A stretch of 64,000 bases of DNA from Bacteroidales bacterium (GTDB taxonomy: Bacteria > Bacteroidota > Bacteroidia > Bacteroidales > UBA932), in the NCBI GenBank assembly GCA_016290415.1, contig JAEETP010000001.1:41007-105006 (forward strand). Reading direction: 5' to 3'. Shown in pieces: positions 47,261-57,700 of this stretch. Below the pieces are notes generated by a model, which worked only from the letters and a program-made list of their open reading frames with translations, searched no databases and had not been told where the DNA came from. A program made the translations under genes and the position numbers. Each line of letters starts with the position of its first letter. The stretch's first letter is position 1.

Positions 47261-48505
47261 ATGAGTTTTTCGGCACGGATAAGGGCAGATTTTCCGATTC
47301 TCCGCCGCACGGTAGAGGGCCGGCCGCTTGTCTATTTTGACAACGCCGCCACAAGCCAGCGTCCGGAGGCGGTTGTGGAAATGCAGCAGCGGCTGTGCCG
47401 GGAGCATAATGCCAACATCCACCGCGCGGTGCACACGCTCAGCTACGAGGCCACCGAGGCCTATGAGGCGGGGCGCAAGGCGGCGCAGCGGTTTTTGAAT
47501 GCCGCATCGCCAGACGAGATTGTGATGACCTCCGGCGCCACGATGTCCATCAACCTGGTGGCCAATTGCCTGGCGTGGGGCGGCTTTATAGGCCGTGGCG
47601 ACGCCATTCTGCTCACCGAGGCGGAGCATCACTCCAACATCGTCCCCTGGCAGATGGTTTGCCAGCGCACCGGCGCGCACCTGGAGGTGGTTCCGGTTGA
47701 TGCCGGCGCAGAGGATAACACCGGCAGCGTGGATATGGAGGCCTACCGTGCTGCTCTGCGCCGCGGAGTGAAAATGGTGGCCATAACTCACGTATCCAAT
47801 ATTCTGGGTGCCGTGAATCCCGTGGCGGAGATGGTGGCCGAGGCGCACACGCTGGGCATACCGGTGCTGATAGACGGCGCCCAGGGCATCGTGCATCGCC
47901 GGGTAGACGTGCGGGCTTTGGACTGCGATTTTTACGTATTCTCCGGCCACAAGATATATGCCCCCACCGGCATCGGCGTGCTATATGGCAAGCGCGAGTG
48001 GCTGGAAAAACTCCCGCCGTTTATGGGCGGCGGCGATATGGTGGGCCGCGTAAGCTTTGAAGGGACCACCTATGCCGATATCCCGCTCAAGTTCGAGGCC
48101 GGCACTGCCAATTTCGTGGCGGGCGCCTGCCTGGCCCCGGCGCTGGAATATGCCTCCAGGGTGGCTGCTAACCCGCAGGCGGCAGAGCACGAGAAGACTC
48201 TGGTGGCTGCTATGAACAGGGCTCTGGCGTCTGTAGATGGCATTTTTATGGCCGCGGCCGACGCGCCCGACAGGGTGCCGCTGTGGTCCTTTACAATAGA
48301 GGGCGTGCATCCGCTGGATGCCGCAATGCTTATGGACAAGATGGGGGTGGCGCTGCGCAGCGGACATATGTGCGCGGAGCCCATCGTGGACCGCATAGGC
48401 GGCGGCAGTATGCTGCGTGCCAGCCTGATGCCCTATAACACTGTAGAAGAGGTGGAGATTTTTGAGCGGGCGCTGCAGCGTACTGTTAAGATTTTGAGGA
48501 AATGA
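47261..48505 (+). CDS. sufS: Cysteine desulfurase SufS
   Basis: 414 residues. The start at 47261 gives the family start (MSFSARIRADFPIL, VYFDNAATSQRP). The PLP Lys is in FSGHKIYAPTGIGVLYG and the catalytic Cys in the RSGHMCAEP loop, which mark group II (SufS/CsdA). It takes sulfur from cysteine and hands it to SufE, which is encoded next with an ATGA overlap. SufBCD are not in this window. Confidence 0.95.
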   Translation: MSFSARIRADFPILRRTVEGRPLVYFDNAATSQRPEAVVEMQQRLCREHNANIHRAVHTLSYEATEAYEAGRKAAQRFLNAASPDEIVMTSGATMSINLVANCLAWGGFIGRGDAILLTEAEHHSNIVPWQMVCQRTGAHLEVVPVDAGAEDNTGSVDMEAYRAALRRGVKMVAITHVSNILGAVNPVAEMVAEAHTLGIPVLIDGAQGIVHRRVDVRALDCDFYVFSGHKIYAPTGIGVLYGKREWLEKLPPFMGGGDMVGRVSFEGTTYADIPLKFEAGTANFVAGACLAPALEYASRVAANPQAAEHEKTLVAAMNRALASVDGIFMAAADAPDRVPLWSFTIEGVHPLDAAMLMDKMGVALRSGHMCAEPIVDRIGGGSMLRASLMPYNTVEEVEIFERALQRTVKILRK

Positions 48506-48924
48506 AAACGATAGAAGAGGTTCAGAAAGATATAATTGAAGAGTTTGCGGTCTTTGACGAGTGGCTCGACAAATACGAGTACCTCATTGACCTGGGGCGC
48601 GATATCGCCTTGATAGACGAGGCGGACAAGACCGACGCCAACCTGATTGACGGCTGCCAGTCGCGCGTGTGGCTCACCAGCAGCCGCGACACCGAGGGCC
48701 GGCTGCATTTCAGGGCTGATAGCGACGCCATCATCACCAAGGGAATCATCTCCTTGCTGATCAGGGTGTTCGAGGGGCAGTTGCCGAAGGATATTCTGGC
48801 TGCGGACCTGCATTTTATAGACGAAATCGGCCTCCGGGAGAACCTCTCCCCCACCCGCGCAGGCGGTCTGGCGGCAATGATAAAACGCATCCGCGCCATT
48901 GCGGCTGCAAGCGGGGAGGGCTGA
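48502..48924 (+). CDS. sufE: Sulfur acceptor protein SufE
   Basis: 140 residues. The persulfide-accepting Cys lies in NLIDGCQSRVWL (about residue 51); the second half (ISLLIRVFEGQLPKDILAAD, FIDEIGLRENLSPTRAGGL) is typical. It relays sulfur from SufS to the scaffold. The start overlaps the sufS stop by four bases. Confidence 0.94.
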   Translation: MKTIEEVQKDIIEEFAVFDEWLDKYEYLIDLGRDIALIDEADKTDANLIDGCQSRVWLTSSRDTEGRLHFRADSDAIITKGIISLLIRVFEGQLPKDILAADLHFIDEIGLRENLSPTRAGGLAAMIKRIRAIAAASGEG

Positions 48925-48927
48925 ACT

Positions 48928-49239
48928 ATGTCAAAGACTGCACTTGAGGCAAACATAGTGATGGCGCTTCGCCAGGTCTACGACCCGGAGATTCCGGTGA
49001 ATGTATACGACCTGGGCTTGATATATGAGATTGCGGTGGACGACGACCACAAGGTGAACATCAAAATGACCCTCACCGCCCCCAACTGTCCCATTGCGGA
49101 CGTGGTGGTAGAGAGTGTGGCAGAGGCGGTTCGCGATGTGCCGGGCGTGGTGGATGTGGCCATAGAGCTGGTGTTCGAGCCGGAGTGGAACAAGGATATG
49201 ATGAGCGAAGAGGCTCGCATAGAACTGGGGCTGGAATGA
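48928..49239 (+). CDS. sufT: MIP18/DUF59-family Fe-S assembly factor (SufT-like)
   Basis: 103 residues of a single DUF59 domain, with DPEIPVNVYDLGLIYEI and the conserved TLTAPNCPIADVV loop that holds the reactive Cys. Homologues (SufT, MIP18, PaaD) help Fe-S cluster maturation; its position three bases after sufE supports this. Its last codon overlaps the folK start (ATGA). Confidence 0.9.
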   Translation: MSKTALEANIVMALRQVYDPEIPVNVYDLGLIYEIAVDDDHKVNIKMTLTAPNCPIADVVVESVAEAVRDVPGVVDVAIELVFEPEWNKDMMSEEARIELGLE

Positions 49240-49667
49240 TTTATTTGCTGCTCGGCTCCAACCTGGGTGACCGCGAGGCTTATTTGAATGCTGCCTGCGG
49301 GATACTGGAAGATGCCTTGAAGGTGTCTTTGAAACGCACGGCGGTGTTGGAGACAGAGGCGGTGGGCTTTGACGGACCGGCGTTTTTAAATATGGCGGTG
49401 GCGTTTGAGGCGCCGGAAGGGTTGACGCCGATACGGCTTTTGAACCTCTGCCAGAGGGTAGAGGCGGCGCTGGGGAGGCCGCGCCATAAACCGGCCTTCG
49501 ATGCCGACGGGCGGCGGATTTATTCCAACCGCACCATCGACATAGATATTTTGAAATACGACGGTCTGGTGCGCAGCACAAAAAGGCTTACGCTGCCCCA
49601 CCCGCAGATATACAGCCGGCCCTTTGCGGCGGCGCTGCTTGAAGAATTGGAAGGAAATAATAATTAA
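49236..49667 (+). CDS. folK: 2-amino-4-hydroxy-6-hydroxymethyldihydropteridine diphosphokinase
   Basis: 143 residues, a little shorter than the usual 155-165. N-terminus IYLLLGSNLGDREAYL, the pterin motif FLNMAVAF, and the metal-binding RTIDIDILKYD followed by LPHPQIYSRPFAAALL. It pyrophosphorylates the pterin before dihydropteroate synthase in folate synthesis. The ATG at 49236 overlaps the sufT stop; a longer frame to 49185 overlaps sufT and was rejected. Confidence 0.92.
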   Translation: MIYLLLGSNLGDREAYLNAACGILEDALKVSLKRTAVLETEAVGFDGPAFLNMAVAFEAPEGLTPIRLLNLCQRVEAALGRPRHKPAFDADGRRIYSNRTIDIDILKYDGLVRSTKRLTLPHPQIYSRPFAAALLEELEGNNN

Positions 49668-49678
49668 CAATCGATACA

Positions 49679-51223
49679 ATGACACAAGAAGAGGTTTTCA
49701 GAAATTTGACCGCGCATTGCAAGGAATATGGTTTCATTTTCCAGTCAAGCGAGATTTATGACGGTCTGGCAGCCGTTTATGACTACGGCCAGCTGGGCGT
49801 GGAGCTCAAGAACAACATCAAGACATATTGGTGGGACGCTATGGTCCGCCTGCACGACAACATCGTGGGCATTGACAGCGCCATCTTTATGCACCCCAAG
49901 ATCTGGGAGGCCAGCGGCCACGTGGCAGCGTTTAACGACCCCCTGATCGACAACAAGGATTCCAAGAAGCGCTATCGCGCCGACGTCCTCATAGAGGATT
50001 ATCTGGCCAAGCTGGAAGAGAAGATGAACAAGGAGGTCGAGAAGGGCCGCCGCAAATTCGGCGACGCCTTTGACGAGGCCCAGTTCCGCGCCACCAACCC
50101 CAACGTGCTGCGCAGCAAGGCAAAATGGGACGAGGTTCACACCCGTATGGTCAAGGCTCTGGATGCCAACGACCTTGAGGAGATGCGCCAGATCATCATA
50201 GACTGCGACATCGTATGTCCCATTTCCGGCACCAAGAACTGGACCGAGGTGCGCAAGTTCAACCTTATGTTCTCTACCCAGCTGGGTAATGTGGACGGCG
50301 GCGTGGGCACCATATACCTGCGTCCCGAGACCGCCCAGGGTATCTTCGTGAACTTCCTGAATGTTCAGAAGACCGGCCGTATGAAGATTCCTTTCGGCAT
50401 CGCGCAGATAGGCAAGGCGTTCCGCAACGAGATTGTGGCCCGTCAGTTCATTTTCCGTATGCGCGAGTTCGAGCAGATGGAGATGCAGTTCTTCATCAAG
50501 CCCGGCACCGAGATGGAGTGGTTTGCAAAATGGAAAGAGACCCGTCTTGCCTGGCACAAGGCTATGGGCCTGGGCGACAATAAATACCGCTTCCACGATC
50601 ACGACAAGCTGGCGCACTATGCAAATGCCGCCACCGACATCGAGTTTGAATTCCCGTTCGGCTTCAAGGAGCTGGAGGGTATCCACAGCCGCACCGACTT
50701 TGACCTGGGCAATCACCAGCGTATGAGCGGCCGCAAGATGCAGTATTTCGACCCCGAGACCAACGAGAGCTATGTTCCTTACGTGATAGAGACCTCTATC
50801 GGCGTGGACCGCACCGTTCTGGCCGTTCTCTCCAGTGCATATCACGAAGAGGAGCTTGAGGGCGGCGAGAAGCGCGTGGTTCTCTCCCTGCCTCCGGCAC
50901 TGGCTCCCGTCAAGGCTGCCATCTTGCCGCTGGTCAAGAAGGATGGTCTGCCCGAGAAGGCCCGCGAGATTCTTCACTCACTCCGCGTGGACTACAACTG
51001 CCAGTACGACGAGAAGGATTCCATAGGCCGCCGCTATCGCCGTCAGGATGCCATCGGCACCCCGATTTGCGTCACCGTGGACCACGACACCCTCACCGAC
51101 AATACAGTCACTGTCCGCTACCGCGACACGATGACCCAGGACCGCGTTCCCGTAGAGAACCTCCACAAGATCATCGCCGACCAGGTTAACATCAACAACC
51201 TGCTGCGCAAGAACATCGAGTAG
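49679..51223 (+). CDS. glyS: Glycine--tRNA ligase, single-chain class II type
   Basis: 514 residues, the homodimeric alpha2 type (archaeal/eukaryal-like), not the two-gene alpha/beta type. It begins with FRNLTAHCKEYGFIFQSSEI, has LRPETAQGIFVNF, motif 2 (AFRNEIVARQFIFRMREFEQ), the GIHSRTDFDLGNHQ insert and the anticodon-binding C-terminal domain (LPPALAPVKAAILPL and GTPICVTVDHDT). It is eleven bases downstream of folK. Followed by repeat copy B. Confidence 0.95.
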   Translation: MTQEEVFRNLTAHCKEYGFIFQSSEIYDGLAAVYDYGQLGVELKNNIKTYWWDAMVRLHDNIVGIDSAIFMHPKIWEASGHVAAFNDPLIDNKDSKKRYRADVLIEDYLAKLEEKMNKEVEKGRRKFGDAFDEAQFRATNPNVLRSKAKWDEVHTRMVKALDANDLEEMRQIIIDCDIVCPISGTKNWTEVRKFNLMFSTQLGNVDGGVGTIYLRPETAQGIFVNFLNVQKTGRMKIPFGIAQIGKAFRNEIVARQFIFRMREFEQMEMQFFIKPGTEMEWFAKWKETRLAWHKAMGLGDNKYRFHDHDKLAHYANAATDIEFEFPFGFKELEGIHSRTDFDLGNHQRMSGRKMQYFDPETNESYVPYVIETSIGVDRTVLAVLSSAYHEEELEGGEKRVVLSLPPALAPVKAAILPLVKKDGLPEKAREILHSLRVDYNCQYDEKDSIGRRYRRQDAIGTPICVTVDHDTLTDNTVTVRYRDTMTQDRVPVENLHKIIADQVNINNLLRKNIE

Positions 51224-51229
51224 GGTTTC

Positions 51230-51362
51230 GGGCAGAGGCCTTCGCCTGAATAGCCCTCGCTATGCTACGAAAAAGCTTCGCTCCGGGCCAGGGAGAACAT
51301 AGAACCCCTGTTCCCTACGCGAAGCTTTTTCTGCGCTGTATCGCTCGGGCTTCTGCCGGAGC
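51230..51362. repeat. Multi-hairpin intergenic repeat, copy B
   Basis: The gap between convergent glyS and floA has the same 17-bp block (51253-51269) and 29-bp block (51322-51350) as copy A at 44.2 kb, in the same order and strand, but 52 bases apart instead of two. GAAAAAGCTTCGC (51269-51281) and GCGAAGCTTTTTC (51319-51331) form a perfect 13-bp inverted repeat, so the insert can fold into one long hairpin. The stem may act as a terminator for both genes. Confidence 0.72.
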
Positions 51363-52316
51363 TTACTTCTTTGCGATGTTGGTGCGCATTTCGGTGTCGG
51401 CCTGGATGTTCTTGAACTTGTAGTAGTCCATAATGCCCAGATTGCCGTTGCGGAATGCCTCTGCCATTGCCAGGGGCACCTCTGCCTCGGCCTCGATGAC
51501 CTTGGCGCGGGCCTCCTGGGCCTTTGCCTTCATCTCCTGCTCCTGGGCCACCGCCATTGCGCGGCGCTCTTCGGCGCGGGCCTGTGCGATGTTCTTGTCT
51601 GCATTTGCCTGGTCCATCTGCAGCACGGCGCCGATGTTCTTTCCGACATCCACGTCTGCGATATCGATAGAGAGAATCTCAAATGCGGTACCTGCATCCA
51701 GACCCTTGCTGAGCACCACCTTGGAGATGCTGTCGGGATTCTCCAGCACCTCTTTGTGGGAGGCTGCGCTACCGATGCTGGACACGATGCCTTCGCCCAC
51801 GCGGGCCAGCACGGTCTCTTCGCCGGCGCCGCCCACCAGCTGGTGGATGTTGGTGCGCACGGTCACGCGGGCCTTGGCTATCAGCTGGATACCGTCCTTG
51901 GCCACAGCCGATACGGGCGGGGTGTTGATAACCTTGGGATTTACCGACATCTGCACGGCCTCAAACACGTCGCGGCCAGCCAGGTCAATGGCGGCAGCCT
52001 TCTTGAAATCGAGGGCGATGTTGGCCTTGTCGGCGCTGATGAGGGCGTTTACAACCCTGCCGACGTGGCCCTTGGCCAGATAGTGGGCCTCAAGTTCGTT
52101 GGCGTTGAGTTTAAGGCCGGCCTTGGTGCCGGCAATCATAGCCTGGACAATGGTTCCCGGAGGGACCTTGCGCCAGCGCATCAGGATAAGCTGGATCAGT
52201 GAAACCCTGGCGCCGGAAATCAAAGCCTGGAACCAAAGGGTCACGGGGAAAAGCCACAATAACAGGAGCAGCAGGACAAAACCGACTGCTATCCACACGA
52301 AAGTCATTGGTGTCAT
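51363..52316 (-). CDS. floA: Flotillin-like protein FloA
   Basis: 317 residues. A hydrophobic N-terminal hairpin (about 5-35, [20 protein letters not shown]) precedes the SPFH-like domain and a Gln/Ala/Glu-rich coiled coil (about 225-290, [20 protein letters not shown]). The [19 protein letters not shown] segment is typical of FloA/YqfA. FloA organises membrane microdomains and usually works with NfeD, which is the gene just upstream, six bases away. Confidence 0.94.
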   Translation of the reverse strand: MTPMTFVWIAVGFVLLLLLLWLFPVTLWFQALISGARVSLIQLILMRWRKVPPGTIVQAMIAGTKAGLKLNANELEAHYLAKGHVGRVVNALISADKANIALDFKKAAAIDLAGRDVFEAVQMSVNPKVINTPPVSAVAKDGIQLIAKARVTVRTNIHQLVGGAGEETVLARVGEGIVSSIGSAASHKEVLENPDSISKVVLSKGLDAGTAFEILSIDIADVDVGKNIGAVLQMDQANADKNIAQARAEERRAMAVAQEQEMKAKAQEARAKVIEAEAEVPLAMAEAFRNGNLGIMDYYKFKNIQADTEMRTNIAKK

Positions 52317-52322
52317 ATTCAG

Positions 52323-52787
52323 TTAGATTTTTTTGATAAATATTTTCTCTCCTTCAATGGCGCTGACCTCAACCGCGCAGCCGGGATCCACAAAGCCGTC
52401 GGAAGAGTTTACCTCGGCCTTGGTGCCGTCTTCGAAACGGACCATACCCATAGGGGCCAGGCGGGTCACTGTGGTTCCCTTGCTGCCAATGGCGATGTTG
52501 CTCTGACCGGCGTTTACATCAACCTTGGAGTCTATTTTGGTGTTGAGGGTGGCCTTTTTCCAGGTGGAGGCGCGCATTACCCACACTATCAGCGCCGCAG
52601 CCAGCAAAATGCAGACGATGGTGACAATGATGCCGGCGGTGTTGCCCAGGCGGGTGAATGCCAGCCAGCAGGCGGCGCCCAGCGAGCAAATGCCCAGGAT
52701 GCCGGTCACGGCAAAGCCGGGAATCAGCAGGGTTTCAACAAGCAGGAGCAGCAGCCCCACTACAATAAGAATTATTATCGGTCCCAT
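52323..52787 (-). CDS. NfeD family protein
   Basis: 154 residues, the short NfeD class without the ClpP-like protease part. Three hydrophobic segments (about 3-20, 24-46, 51-70) precede an OB-fold C-terminal domain (SKGTTVTRLAPMGMVRFEDG, AEVNSSDGFVDPG, VEVSAIEGEKIFIKKI). It is a partner of FloA in the membrane. It is six bases from the PD40/SPOR gene upstream, so the three form one unit. Confidence 0.9.
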   Translation of the reverse strand: MGPIIILIVVGLLLLLVETLLIPGFAVTGILGICSLGAACWLAFTRLGNTAGIIVTIVCILLAAALIVWVMRASTWKKATLNTKIDSKVDVNAGQSNIAIGSKGTTVTRLAPMGMVRFEDGTKAEVNSSDGFVDPGCAVEVSAIEGEKIFIKKI

Positions 52788-52793
52788 ATATTA

Positions 52794-54629
52794 CTATTTA
52801 ATAGGTTCTATGACTATGCCCTCAGCTCCGGCGGCAAGGGCGGCGTTGCGCAGCTTCTCTGCCGAGGTCTTGTCCAGCGGCGCCACGAAGTATATCACGC
52901 GGCCGTTTTCGCTGCTGCGGGCAATATCCATTGTGCTGCCCTCGCGTATCACGGTGAGAATCTCGGCAGGGATGCCGTCGGGATACTCGCGCAGCACCAG
53001 ACGGTATTTCTGGCTGTCCTTGCGCTTGGCCTCAAGCGTGCGGGCGTTCTTGACATTTACGTTGGCCCCGTCGTCAAAGGCCACGATGGCGGCAGAGGAG
53101 AAGCCCTTCTTCTTGACGGTGGTCAGGGCTTTGTTGGCCTCGGCCCAAGTGTAGAACAGGCCCACGCGGTATACATATTTGCTGCCCAGGCGCTTCTCAA
53201 ATGCGGGGCTGAGTCCCTTGAGGCGGGTGGCGTCCATCCTGTTGGCATTGGTGGCCAGCTGAATCTGATATACCAGCCCATCGGGCAGAGTATAATCGGT
53301 GATGAGTTCCGAAACGTCCAGAACTTTGAAGTTGAGGTCCACCTTGGATTCGGGCTGGGCAAAGTCAAAATCGGGCATCTGGCCCAGCGTGCGCTGCATA
53401 AAAGTGTACTGCGGAGCTGTGATGGGAGCGTCGGTCTCGGAGAGGGTCTCTTCCAGGAACTGCTGCTCGAACTCCTCCGGATTGATTTCCTCGCCCCTTA
53501 CCAGAAAGTCCATCTCCACGACCTGGATCTCTGAAGAGAGGTCGCTGAGCCGGGTCTGAAGGTTGAAAATCTCGCTCTCTGCAGCCTTAATGCCCCTTGA
53601 TATGTCCTTGCGGTCGTCTTCGTCGCTCTCTGCATAGGCGGCGCGGCTGGCCGCGATGGCGCTTTGCAGCACCTTGATGGAATCTTTCACGGCAGAATAT
53701 CTTCCCACAAGGGCAAAGTAGCGCGCAAAGGAATCCTCGTCGTACATAGTGTGCGAGAACAGGCTCTCGTCTATGTCAAGATTGATGTTGGGTCTTGGAC
53801 GCAAGGCGGCCAGACGGCGGGCGTCCTCTACCGATTCTATGGAGGTCTTGACGGGGGTCGGGTCGTATCTGAGCAGATATATCACTACGCTGTCTTCAGA
53901 GCAGGCGCGGTTGGATGCAAACAGCGAGAAGTTGCCGTCGGGCGTGTTGCAGAACAGCAGGTCGTCGTAGGGCGAGGAATAGGGGAAGCCCAGATTCTCC
54001 GCCACGCCCCATTCCTGGCGGGTTTCGTCCCATTCGCTCACAAACAGGTCGTAGCCGCCCATACCGTAGAGGCCCTTGGAAGAGAAGTACAGTTTCTTGC
54101 CGTCTTCGCTGAGCACGGGGTAGATTTCGTCGTCGGCAGAGTTGATGCCGTCGCCCATATCTGTAAGCGGCCCCCAGGCACCGCTTTCCTGGCGGACGGA
54201 CCAGTTGAGGTCATAGGTGCCCCACTGTCCCCTGGTGGGGATGACAACCTTGTCCATATCTTCTGTATAGATAAAGGCCTCTCCGTCGGGACCCTTTTTC
54301 CACGATTTGTCGGGGAAGTGGCTGTAGTACAGGAAAAACCGGTTGCGGGGCACGGTTACGCTGGAAATAACAGTAGGCCTGGACGCATAGTTGAGCATAT
54401 TGAGGCCGTTTTCGCACCAGGTGATCTTCTCCGAAAGAATAATCCTTTCGGTGGAATCCTGGGTGCGCTCCAGCGCACGGGCGTAGTCGTGCCGGGCCGA
54501 TTCAAAGTCATAGCCGGCCAGCGCCCTGTCGCCGCTGCTTATCAGGGATTTGGTGTTCTGGCCCGCCGCATTTGTCGCAAAAACGGGCAGCAGCAACGCC
54601 AGGATAAAGATTTTGAAAATATGTTTCAT
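52794..54629 (-). CDS. Secreted protein with TPR-like, PD40 beta-propeller and two SPOR-like domains
   Basis: 611 residues with signal peptide (MKHIFKIFILALLLPVFATN). After a short helical segment (ALAGYDFESARHDYARALER), PD40-type repeats are visible at about 95-260 (EDGKKLYFSSKGLYGMGGYD, FSLFASNRACSEDS). A coiled coil follows (about 320-385). Two tandem C-terminal regions look like SPOR domains: about 453-520 (VYQIQLATNANRM ... YVYRVGLFYTWAEANKAL) and 542-611 (YRLVLREYPDGIPAEIL ... VIYFVAPLDKTSAEKL). SPOR domains bind denuded peptidoglycan at septa, so an envelope role in division is likely. First gene of the unit with nfeD and floA. Confidence 0.75.
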   Translation of the reverse strand: MKHIFKIFILALLLPVFATNAAGQNTKSLISSGDRALAGYDFESARHDYARALERTQDSTERIILSEKITWCENGLNMLNYASRPTVISSVTVPRNRFFLYYSHFPDKSWKKGPDGEAFIYTEDMDKVVIPTRGQWGTYDLNWSVRQESGAWGPLTDMGDGINSADDEIYPVLSEDGKKLYFSSKGLYGMGGYDLFVSEWDETRQEWGVAENLGFPYSSPYDDLLFCNTPDGNFSLFASNRACSEDSVVIYLLRYDPTPVKTSIESVEDARRLAALRPRPNINLDIDESLFSHTMYDEDSFARYFALVGRYSAVKDSIKVLQSAIAASRAAYAESDEDDRKDISRGIKAAESEIFNLQTRLSDLSSEIQVVEMDFLVRGEEINPEEFEQQFLEETLSETDAPITAPQYTFMQRTLGQMPDFDFAQPESKVDLNFKVLDVSELITDYTLPDGLVYQIQLATNANRMDATRLKGLSPAFEKRLGSKYVYRVGLFYTWAEANKALTTVKKKGFSSAAIVAFDDGANVNVKNARTLEAKRKDSQKYRLVLREYPDGIPAEILTVIREGSTMDIARSSENGRVIYFVAPLDKTSAEKLRNAALAAGAEGIVIEPIK

Positions 54630-54693
54630 CGCCTTTTTTCTGAAGAAAGCAAAAACAAAAATACGAAATACTTCACATATTGAGAAAAAATAC

Positions 54694-54701
54694 TAATTTT
54701 G
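54694..54701 (+). promoter_or_regulatory. -7 box upstream of secDF
   Basis: TAATTTTG matches TAnnTTTG in the AT-rich gap divergent from the SPOR gene, 55 bases before the secDF ATG. A -33 TTTG is not seen at the right distance. Confidence 0.5.
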
Positions 54702-54755
54702 CAGACTATTTTTCGCGAAATATCGAAATATCAAAATATTAAATAAGCAATAATT

Positions 54756-57700
54756 ATGCAAAGTAAAGGAGCCATTCGTTTAGTGGCAATTCTCATCGGC
54801 CTGGCTTGCGCTTTCCAGCTGTCGTTCACGCTGGTCACCGCACTCCAGGAGCGCAAAGCCGCAAAATATGCGCAGAAAGTAGTGGAGCTGGAGCAGACAA
54901 AGCCTGAGTTCCAGGCGGTTTCTGAGCTTAACCGCGCATTTTATCTGGACAGCGTAAACACTGCGGCAAACAACAGGTACATCGACTCCATATCCACCGA
55001 GAAAGTTTATCTCGGCTACACATACAAGGATGTTAAGGAGAAAGAGATTAACTTGGGTCTGGACCTCAAGGGCGGTATGAACGTGATGCTGCAGTTGGAT
55101 CTGGCGGAGCTGGTGCGCAACTGCGCCCGCGAGAAAACCTCCGACAAGTTCAACCAGGCACTCAAGCTTGCCCGTGAGCGTGCAGAGGAAACCCACACCG
55201 ACTTCATCACCCTTTTTGCAGACGCTTGGAAAGAGGTTGCCGACGGTCAGAGGCTTTCGTTCGACATCGACCTGGAGAAATTCAGCAACGAGGTAGAGAA
55301 CAAATCCAAGATCACCGACGAGCAAATCATCGACCTTCTCCGCAAAGAGGCTGAGAGCGCCATCAACAACTCCTATACAGTTGTAGAGCGCCGTGTCAAC
55401 CAGTTTGGTGTGGCTCAGCCCAACATCCAGAAGATTGCCCGCACCGGCCGCATCCTCGTGGAGCTTCCCGGTGTTAAGGAGCCCGAGCGTGTCCGCAAGC
55501 TCCTCCAGGGTACCGCCGCATTGGAATTCTGGACCACCTACACCGCATCCGAGATTATGCCTTTCCTTCAGGAGGTCAACCGCGACGAAGCTGCCAAAGT
55601 GGCCGCTACCGAGCCCGAGACCGAGGTTGAAGAGGCTGCTGCCGAGGCTGAGCCCCAGGTTGCAGAGGCCGTTTCTGCAGAGCAGGACAGCCTGCTGACC
55701 AACCTTGCAGCAGAGAATGCAGAGCAGGACCAGAACGAGCAGCTGGAGGCCTACAGAAAGGCCAATCCGCTGTTTGGCCGTCTGCAGCAGATGGGTGGCA
55801 ACAACGCCTGCCTGGGTCTGATTCACTATCGTGACACCGCAGATGTGATGCGTATGCTGCGCAACACTAGCGTTGCTTTCCCCAACGACTTTGTTCCGGC
55901 TCTCACCTTCAAGCCCAGCTCTTATGCAGCCAACGACCAGTATTTCGAGCTGGTTGCCCTCAAGAGCAGCGCCGGCAAGGGTGCAGCCCTGGACGGCGGC
56001 GTGATCACATCCGCCCGCGTCAACTACAGCCAGATTTCCGGTGCCGCCGAGGTTTCTATGACTATGAACACCACCGGCAGCTCCCGCTGGGAGGTCATCA
56101 CCGAGCAGAATATCGGCAAGCAGATCGCCATCGTAATGGACGGTCTGGTTTACTCATATCCTAACGTACAGAACAAGATCAGCGGCGGTAGCAGCCAGAT
56201 CACCGGCCACTTCACCCGCGAAGAGGCTGAAGACCTTGCAACCGTGCTCAAGAGCGGTAAGCTCTCCACTCCCGCCCGCATCGTGCAGGAGCAGGTGGTT
56301 GGTCCTTCCCTGGGTAGCCAGTCCATCAAGAACGGTATGATTTCGTTCGCACTCGCCTTCCTGCTCGTGCTGCTTTATATGTTGATATGGTATCGCCGCG
56401 CAGGTTTTGCAGCCGACATCGCACTGCTTTGCAACGTGCTGTTCCTGTTCGGCGCCCTGGTATCCTTCGGTGCCGTCCTCACCCTCCCCGGTATCGCCGG
56501 TCTGGTGTTGACAATGGGTATGGCCGTGGATGCCAACGTGATTATCTACGAGCGTGTCAAAGAGGAGCTTCGCGCAGGCAAGTCGCTGCGCCTGGCCATC
56601 AGTGACGGTTACAAGAATGCATATTCCGCAATCATCGACGGTCAGCTGACCACCCTGATTACCGGTGTTATCCTTTACTTCTTCGGCAGCGGCCCCGTTA
56701 AGGGTTTTGCAGCCGTTCTGGTAATCGGTATCATCACCTCTGTATTCACCTCCATCTTTATCCCTCGTCTGATATTCGAGGCAAGGCTTGCCCGCAACAA
56801 AGACATCAGCTTTGACTCTCCCGCAACCCGCAACTTCCTCAAGAACACCCACGTGGACTTCATCAAGCTGCGCAAGATATCCTACATCGTGTCCGGTATC
56901 CTTTGCGCTATCGCTCTGATAAGCATCTTCACCAAGGGCTTCAGCTACGGTGTTGATTTCAGCGGTGGCCGTACATATGTGGTTCGTTTTGACCAGCCCA
57001 CCACAGCCGAGGCCGTACGTGCCGCAACAATGCAGGAGTTTGGCGAGGCTGCCGAGGTTAAGCAGTTTGGCGGTGCATCCCAGATGCGTATCACCACTAA
57101 ATATAAAGTGGACGACCGTAGCCAGGCTACTGACAAGGAAATCGAAGGCAAGATCTACAATGCACTGAAGGGCTTCTTTGCAAACGACATGTCTCAGGAA
57201 GAGTTCACCTCTACCCTGAACAACCCCAACGGTATCATCTCCTCCGACCGCGTGGATGCCTCCATCGCAAGTGAGATGCAGAGAGATGCCGTAATTGCAG
57301 TTATCCTTGCCCTCATCGCCATCTTCGGCTACATCGCAATCCGGTTCACCAACTGGACCTGGGGTGTCGGCGGCGTGGCTTCCCTGGTACACAACGCCCT
57401 GATTATGATTGGCTTCTTCTCGCTGTTCAGCGGAATCCTGCCCTTCACCCTGGACGTTGACCAGACCTTCATCGCAGCCATCCTGACCATCATCGGTTAC
57501 TCCATCAACGATAACGTGGTTATCTTTGACCGTATCCGTGAATACAAGGCCCTGTATCCCAAGCGTTCTCTCAAGGACAACGTGAACGACGCCGTGAACG
57601 CAACCTTGAGCCGTACGTTGAACACCTCTATCACCACCCTCATCGTGCTGCTCGCCATCGCAATCTTCGGCGGCGAGTCCATCCGCGGTTTCGCAGTGGC

